Below the pieces are notes generated by a model. That model searched no databases and was not told the origin of the DNA. It worked only from the letters and a program-made list of their open reading frames with translations. A stretch of DNA of 64,000 bases from Cryptomeria japonica (taxonomy: Eukaryota; Streptophyta; Pinopsida; Cupressales; Cupressaceae): NCBI RefSeq assembly GCF_030272615.1, contig NC_081405.1:476290008-476354007 (forward strand). Direction: 5' to 3'. The position numbers and the translations under genes were made by a program. Positions 57,236 to 64,000 of the stretch are shown here, piece after piece. How positions within the stretch are numbered: the first letter of the stretch is position 1; each line of letters begins with the position of its first letter.

Positions 57236-58735
57236 TGTTGGCATTTCAATAAGGATATTGAGAAGGTTGTTGATGATTATGGATATAACTGATTAAGGAT
57301 GTTTACTGTCTTAATATTATTATTTTGTCATTGATGTCAAGGAATTGCTTTTCTGATTCAGTATGATGTTGCCATATCTTAAGAAGTATGATTTGGTGAG
57401 TATAAAGATGTCGGTAAAAGACACAGAAAGAATGTGATGAATAAGGGGAGGAATAAGTTATTCAATGGGCAACTACTACCAAGTTAGACAATGATGAGAT
57501 CATGATGTTTAGATTGTTATGATATCCTATATATATCATTGATTGTAAGGTTAATACTATACTATGTTACTGAGCAAAGAACCTAGTTGGTAAAACCTAA
57601 GGAACCTAGTCGGTAAAACCTAAGGAACCTAGTCAGTAAACCCTAAGGTTATTGCTATCAGTTAATGAAGGTAGAATGTCTACCGAGTGAAGTTTAGTAT
57701 TTACCGAGTTGCAACTGAGTAATAACAGAATGCATTGAATGAATAAAAGCATTATTTAATGAAGCTGATGAGATGGAACTGATTAAATGATTGGTATGTC
57801 ATGCATGAAGTTTGTTAAGGATCTATGGCAATGAAAGTTCGACAGGAAGATCTATAGCTCAGATTGAACTGTAATACCCTAGCACAAGTTCCAAGAAATG
57901 TATGCAAGTTCCAAGGCGGGGTAAAACATTTTCAGATCGAAGGATACATTGAACCTAGTCAAGTTTGAAGCTCTGATGGCTATGATTGATCATGGGAAAT
58001 GTGATCAAGGAGATTAAGCGGTTGGCAAATTGTTTATAAATAAGGAACTGTTGATAAACAATGTATGTGGGCAAGTGTAAGCATAGGGATGCTACATAGT
58101 GATTACCGAGCACTAAAGCTTGAATACCTGTTTTGATAACAGAGTATAGAGCCCAGCAGAAGGAAAAGATAAGTCCTATGATTAGATTGTATTGAGCAAA
58201 TAAGAATCTGCTTTAGTATTTTTAGATGTGAAGTTGCAGATATATTTTATTATTGTTATTTTGTAAAGTGACAGAAAATCTCTTAACCGAGTGGACTTAA
58301 CAATCTTATTTGTAAAACCCTCTAGCAAGGTGACATTCTTATTGAGTGTTTGAAATCCTTTAACAAGGTCACTTCTAACAAGGTGAACATCCTAACAGAT
58401 CTGAGGAAAATCCCTTAACTAGGTCACATCTAGCAATGTGTTGTTAATCTTTAAAAGGATTTGCTTTTAACCGAGCATACTCTAGAGGAGTATATTTCTT
58501 AGTGGGTCCGAAATCCCACAATGGTTTTTCCCTATTTGGGTTTCCACATTAAATCTGGTGTTATATGTTTTGTGATCTTATGTGTTTATGAGTTTGCATT
58601 CTTTACATTTTTTTTGATAAGGTTACCGAGGTTGAATCTGTTGATTTTATGGAAGATTAAGTTTGTATGATTCACCCCACCCTCTCATCTTGTTAGCTTG
58701 GCATCTGTACTAAACATTTGGTATCAGAACTATCA
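57236..58735 (+). repeat. Copia-2 3' LTR
   Basis: The LTR is 1500 bp, from TGTTGGCATTTC to AACTATCA. It is complete and serves as reference for the truncated 5' copy and for Copia-1. The TATA-like TTTATAAAT lies at 58033-58041. Confidence 0.93.
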
Positions 58736-59300
58736 TATCTCTATCTGTTGAGTTTTTCCCAAGAGGTCATCAACATAATCTTCTACAGTTACATGCATGA
58801 GATCATGAAAGACAGTAGTCATGGCTCATCGGTATGTAGCACCTGCTTTCTTTAGCCCGAAGGGCATGACATTCCAACAGAAAGTTCTCCAAGGACAAGT
58901 AAATGTTGTTTTGTGCTGATCCTTGGATGTGATTGCAGCTAGAGAATCCATCCATCAAAGATAACATTGCATGACTTGCTATGAGATCTATGATCAGGTC
59001 GACATTTGGCAATGGAAAGTCATCCTTAGGACAAGCTTTGTTGATTTCTCTGAAATTTGTGCATATTTTGATGCTGTGATCTGGCTTATTGATGGATACA
59101 AAGATGGAGATCCATCCAGGATAATCAATGGGTTGTATGAATTCGAAATCTAACAATTTTTCAAGCTCTCCCTTGATTAATAATGCCACTTGTGGATGCA
59201 TCTTTCTTATTTTTTGTTTCCCTGGCTTTGCCCTCGATTTAACTGTCAAATGATGCATTACTAAATCCAGATCCAATCTAGGCATATCGGCATATGACCA
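58736..59300 (-). pseudogene. Gypsy-2 reverse transcriptase, N-terminal part
   Basis: The minus strand reads LDLVMHHLTVKSRAKP, KIRKMHPQVALLIKGELEKL, KACPKDDFPLPNVDLI and SLMDGFSSCNHI. After frameshifts it reads the catalytic EDYVDDLLGKT next to the Copia-2 boundary. It is the upstream half of the RT whose thumb lies at 51243. Apart from frameshifts it is well conserved with Gypsy-1. Confidence 0.85.
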
Positions 59301-60110
59301 TGAAAAATTGATTTGTCGCTCTGTGAAGAAACTTATGAACTTCAGTCTTTCTCTCTCTATCAGAGATTATGCTAGGAATATGTTATGTGGAATCTCTTCT
59401 GTACCAATGTTTGTTTTGATGGTATCCTCTACTAACATAGATAATTTTTCTTCATATGATGTCGGGAGAATGTCGATCCTTCCATATTTGGGCACCTCAG
59501 AGAGGTTTTCACCCTCAGATACGTCCTTTCTTTTTACTTTATTGGGGTCAGACAGTTCCACGATGTGGTTTTCACTGTAAAACCCATGATTTATTTTTAT
59601 TTTTACATTTTTGCGACTAGAAGGCCCAACACCCTCACCAAAATATGCCATGTTGTTGAGTTCTATAATGTATCCCACCTTATGGTCCCTAAGCAGAAGA
59701 TCATCTCATATGCCTAAATATTCAATAAAGGCTTAATCATTTTGGAATGTGTCAAATTGTGTAGGTCCTTCATGGTCCCAATCAATAAGTTGGTGGTAAA
59801 CAAGGGGAAGGCCTTCAATATTTTTGAAGTTAGTGGGTGTTAGGGTATAGATATAGTTATATTCAGGTATGTCAAGGTAGTTGTTGAGATCATCGTTGGC
59901 ACTCTCCTCATCATTCGCGATTGTGAACGAGTCCAAATTGTCATTACTAAAAGCGCATTCTGAAACAGGTGTCCTCATTCTTCGTTATTTCAACCTAGAA
60001 CCTAGAGACAAAGACTGTGTGGGATCCTCAAGGGTTGTTTCTTGACCAACTTTGAATTTGCTATAAAATTCCTCTTCTTCTATGGGTTCATCTTGTTGTT
60101 CTCAAAAAAT
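59301..60110 (-). pseudogene. Gypsy-2 protease-RT linker
   Basis: This is an acidic, low-complexity coding remnant (59978-59733 and 59678-59367), with a piece to 60110 rich in Glu and Ser. It contains RIDILPTSYEEKLSMLVED just before RT; Gypsy-1 has DILPTYF and a similar context at 4970-5030. It has no enzyme motif. Confidence 0.6.
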
Positions 60111-62149
60111 GAGTAACCCATGTTCACCTGCAATTGATCTATGAAATAACTAGTTACAAACAATGAAGAACTTTAGGACTTGGACAACATAACAAGGATA
60201 AAAATCTTTCTAGTCTCTAGGCTCTACAAAACCTAGGTGGGTGTACCTTTGATGCATAGAATTATACCCATTACACACATATGACAACATCAATAAAAAG
60301 TAGATAGATCTCCTTAAGGGCTCAAAAATAAGGAGGGTATTGTAGATGGGCTAGATTTGCATATACAACTCATCTATGTTTGAGCATGAGATAGGTGGAA
60401 CATTAGCACATAACATAAAAAGAAAGATATTCTGGTTTGAATTTAAAATTGATGTTCTGACAATCCTTCAACATTACAAAAGACCAGTGCCTTATCCTGG
60501 CCACAAAGTCATGCATAAAACTGGAAGACAAATCTCAGCTACAAGCTACTTTCAACATTAATTTTTTATGCATTACATTAATACAATCCTCTTCTCTATC
60601 ACAAAATCATACTTACATATCCATTATACACATTTAAAATCATTAATGTTGGGTTTCAGGATTTAAATCCTTCCTAGAAGAATACCCAAAAAACAAACAT
60701 TACACTTTCAAAGAAGATTGAAAGAGACACCTCAAATTATCCTTGATAATCTAGAATTGTATAAATTCAAATGCCATTTTGGAGACAATTTTGTGGAAAC
60801 TCACACATGCCTTGCATATGTGTAAACCTACAAACTTAAACAAAACCTACAGTAAAGACAACACTAGAAACCCAAAAGAAACACACTGGCATTTGCAAAA
60901 AATGATAAATGCCATCACTGGAACCTGCAATTTTGGATTTCTCCCTTAGAGAAAAATTCCAAAAAATTGGGGGGCTTACAAATGAGAAGAACTGAGAATA
61001 TCAATAAGAGGGAAAAGACCAGATTTGCATCACAAATTGCCAAGTGTCCTCTTTCCCCATCTAAAAATATTCTTTGCATCATTCTCATGGAAACTTCTCT
61101 CAAAACATTTGACATATGTTAAAATTGATGGTAACAATTAACTCCTCATCCCGAGAGCTTTCCAACGACATATAATAAGCCTATATTTGGGTAAAAAATA
61201 ACCCCTCAACCATTAATCTCAGATGCACCTGTACACAACCAGTCATTTAAATTTTTGCATTTTTAACACTATAGTTTGACTATATATTTAATTTTGATTT
61301 TTTCCTTTTCTATGCATCCATCCATGCCACGTGTCAGCTCTTGGTTCACTCGTGGGTACACCTGGGTGCCACCTAACCTGTCACCTCACCTTGACCTGGA
61401 CCCACCACTGGACTTTGCCCGCCTTGTTGCCAAGTCGTGATGGGTAACAGGCGAACAAGTTCCCTTCATAGATCAATGACCACCGTTGGATCATCTTCAA
61501 CTTGCACATTCGTTAATCTCCATTTTTACTACAAAATTTGGTTGTCTTGGGATGTGTGCTTGCTTGGGATTGCGTGTGCACATGAGGGTCCACCTGATCG
61601 CCACACCTTGTCTCTTGTCAAAAGCCTTTGTGCTATTGACACTTGATATGTGTGTAACTTTTTATTTAAAAGATTAAAATACTTCTCCCACAGACTATGT
61701 GGGATAATACCTTTTATGCATACCTACTACAAAGTTCCGATTTGGCACAGGCCAGAGGGCGGATACTGGCAACAGTTATTTGCTTGGATGCTTCGAACGC
61801 CTTTCACATGCTCCTTATCCTATTAAACATTTCATGTAGTGCACTCTACAGAAGGGAGGGTATTCGTAGGGGTTTTGGTGTGAGATACATCCCTGTCGAT
61901 TGCATTTATTTGAAAGTTTATAAAAGCCTTCACACCACACAGGAGAATGTTGGCTTTAAGCCAAGCAATTGAATTTGCTAAAAGTTTCTACGACCTTCTC
62001 AATGTACTCCACCCTGTCGCCTCTCCCACGCACATGCAGATAACACAAAGCAAGGCCACACAATCAAATGAGGACAATAAATTTATGGAACCAAAGTCAT
62101 TTTCTAGGACAACATCCTTTAAAATACAGTGGACTTTTCTGCTAAAATG
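60111..62149. other. Repeat-derived noncoding DNA
   Basis: 60190-60560 carries inverted counterparts of the gene D 3' region. The rest shows no convincing gene. A CACGTGTCAGC box lies near 61329-61339 and runs of CCACC-rich sequence at 61360-61430. Short open frames here lack codon structure or any motif I know. Confidence 0.5.
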
Positions 62150-62445
62150 GCCCGATGTGATCATCATAACATTTGTATTATATGGCTTTGTGTATGTAGC
62201 ATCCACCTTCACCACTATGAAGTTATGATTTGCAATCTGGAAAAATAGTTCATTGTTCAGGGCAACATTGACGATTCTTAAAAGATAAGTCTGGTTGGCC
62301 TTAACATGAAATCTAAATGTTTCTGAACTTGAGCATGGATAGAGATCACCAGGTTGGCCATTAATTGTAAAAGCTTCTAATACATTTGGTGCACCACCGT
62401 GAGTAGGGTCTGCACCAATAAGCATGGTCTTGTCATGATTGAAAA
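62150..62445 (-). pseudogene. Laccase (multicopper oxidase) exon remnant
   Basis: The minus strand reads AFTINGQPGDLYPCSSSETF, TYLLRIVNVALNNELFF, ANHNFIVVKVDATYTKPY and NTNVMMI. This is the second cupredoxin domain of plant laccases, which oxidise monolignols in the cell wall. Similarity begins near 62445 and fades at about 62150, where the copper-adjacent PGQT motif should come but is frameshifted or lost. No other laccase exon, signal peptide or copper-binding HXH motif was found nearby. This is a single captured or left-over exon of a broken gene. The exon itself has no stop. Confidence 0.82.
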
Positions 62446-64000
62446 AGTGACACCTTGAGATAGTAATATCAATACTTTGGTGTGTGATATCAATAAGTCC
62501 ATCATCATAATCATAAAGGCTACAACAATCTATCCATATATGACAAGTAAAATGAAGTTACCTCTCACTGTCCCATTGGCGAAGAAATCTTCCTCTGTTC
62601 TTTATCTAGTCACAAGAAAGAAATGAAATCTTCTCTCAAAAAACTAAGTTGCCAATGTGGGTCGAGCTGGTATTGATATGCATTGCTATGAATTAAGAAC
62701 ATTTTGCCATAAAATCAACACTGTAAGGGCATGAGCCAAATCCGGACCCAAAATGGGCCCGACTAAAAAAAAATTTGTTGAATCCAACCAACCTTTGAAA
62801 TGCCTCAGGACACCCTTCATATACCTCTAGAATTGATTGACACAGTTTTCTGATCACTGAAACTCAATCTACAACTGTCAGACAAATGTGTCACATTTTC
62901 ACATTTAGACCCAAAGAGGCATTTCAAAAACTAGTCAGAACACCTTCCTGGACTTCACAAACTGATAGGTGTGTACTCTGACATGTTAACTTTTATCCTG
63001 CAAAACCATTCCTCATGATGGATCCTGGGTGCTGAGATATTAATTGTTGAAGTTGATTAAATGTCTCTATCAGCATTTGAACCTGATAAAATCCAAGTGC
63101 AGGGACCACAAAATGCCTTTACTAAAAATATTAGATGATTTTTGTGGATCCCCAAATCCGGGGCATAGATACCTTGAAGTATAGAGAAGACCATGGAATG
63201 TTCAGTTTGACCATGAAGCTGATAGGGTGCAAATGGTGAGATCATGAAAATAGCCACTTTAACATAGGTAACAATGAAAGTACAAAAAACTGAACAAAAT
63301 GGCTCAAGAAATCATCTTGGAAAACTAATCAAATGGATTGGTAGGAGCTTCAAACTGGAAACATAACTTGTCTTTTATAGCAGCAGTACCATGGAATAAA
63401 TATTCTAATATGACACTCATTGGGGCATTTATTACACATATGCAAAGTGGTGCTCTGACTAGTTGTTAAAACAGGGACTTATGCAAACAACACAAACTGC
63501 AAATGGATTGAGCTTACCAAACTGAGCAAATGGATTCATAGGGACTTGAAATTTGGCATGTGGACACACCTATATTCATACAATTCATTGCACTTTGAAT
63601 TTCAACATGATAATCTATTGGTCATAAAATGCAAAGCCTCAAAGTAGGCGACTTGGTAAAATATGAATTTGTGCATAAAACAACGTGCAGTCCACCCCTT
63701 GAAATGGGTACTTGACAAACTAATCTAAATTGAATTTTTAAAGTTGTAACACACTGCATAGGCCAAATGAAAGGTGTACAACAAGTTCCAAATCCTTACC
63801 CCTTGATAATCAATTGGCTCAATTTTATAATTCTTCAAACTAGGCCACTCAGGTTGATTCATTAGGTGGTCATTTGAAAGTGTAAATGCAAAATTTTGAA
63901 TTGGGCCTCTAAAATTCCTCATATTTTTATGAGTCCCAACACATCTGGTTCTCTAAATGTCTCGGTGAGTTCATAGTCACTGGAGGATTTGTCCGAACCC
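62446..64000. other. Unassigned right-hand flank
   Basis: I see no supported gene, LTR or repeat array. Open frames at 63057-63257 and 63725-63922 (both minus) have no recognisable motif and stop-rich surroundings. The sequence is probably old repeat DNA. Confidence 0.4.

Larger units (their letters stand above)
51244..58735 (+). mobile_element. Copia-2: near-complete Sirevirus-like Ty1/copia element
   Basis: The 5' LTR (51244-52632) lacks its first 91 bp; PBS, gag-pol (52697-56847), a series of polypurine tracts and the full 3' LTR (57236-58735) follow. The domain order Gag, protease, integrase, RT, RNase H is that of Ty1/copia. Several PPT-like tracts before the 3' LTR and the initiator-Met PBS are features described for Sireviruses. 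It lies antisense inside Gypsy-2. It is decayed but retains every cis signal except the 5' LTR edge. Confidence 0.92.
48794..60110 (-). mobile_element. Gypsy-2: decayed Ty3 element split by Copia-2
   Basis: Reading leftward, the linker (60110-59300) and the RT N-terminal part (59285-58736) are followed by the Copia-2 insertion. Then come the RT C-terminal part (51243-50850), RNase H, a second RNase H and integrase (to 48794). Motifs follow Gypsy-1 closely, so both belong to one family. About 20 RT residues that should lie at the Copia-2 junction are missing, together with the first 91 bp of the Copia-2 5' LTR. Gag and protease are not present in the window. Confidence 0.87.

Noticed and set aside
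61437-62228. Overlapping plus-strand frames
   Set aside because: Short, unrelated to each other; the last is antisense to the laccase exon remnant.
63057-63922. Two short minus frames at the right end
   Set aside because: No recognisable motif, stops on both sides and no repeat partner in the window.

Overview
The window looks like nuclear intergenic DNA from a very large seed-plant genome, most likely a gymnosperm and probably a conifer. The reasons are wall-to-wall decayed LTR retrotransposons nested in each other, Ty3 elements with a second RNase H domain, plant mobile domain (PMD) relics, a plant laccase exon remnant, and no intact host gene, tRNA, rRNA or CRISPR array. The species cannot be read from the sequence.

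Layout. 1-2740: the 5' end of a minus-strand Ty1/copia element (Copia-1: LTR, PBS, gag) sitting in the protease region of a plus-strand Ty3 element (Gypsy-1, 2741-12045). Gypsy-1 is also split by a 2.7-kb insert (6116-8777, minus) carrying a LINE-type RNase H and an unknown gene. 12046-25205: element B (minus), an LTR element without pol, split at 15276-21751 by a second pol-less element, A (minus), with a perfect 5-bp target duplication (GATGT). 25206-28900: an inverted, decayed PMD element (PMD-1). 29100-42047: a large unknown gene D (plus), cut by the third pol-less element, C (30832-38837, minus; target duplication GGGGT). 43019-43494: a SET-like fragment. 43500-47253: PMD-2 (plus). 48794-60110: Gypsy-2 (minus), split by an almost complete Sirevirus-like copia element (Copia-2, 51244-58735, plus). 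60111-64000: repeat-derived DNA with one laccase exon remnant.

The main discovery candidate is the trio A, B and C. Each has LTRs (B's right one is truncated), an initiator-Met-type primer binding site and a polypurine tract. Each encodes the same two proteins and no protease, integrase or reverse transcriptase. ORF1 is a coiled-coil protein with four or five CCHC zinc knuckles. ORF2 is a conserved globular domain, a charged linker and a C-terminal coiled coil. Their PBS, PPT, LTR ends and an internal LTR block match those of Copia-1 and Copia-2, so a copia element is the likely enzyme donor. The ORF2 fold may recur in gene D and in the gene of the 6.1-8.8 kb insert.

Nearly all coding relics are broken, mostly by in-frame TAG codons and only a few frameshifts, as expected from deamination of methylated cytosines. 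Pseudogene coordinates mark the extent of recognisable similarity. No database search or alignment program was available.
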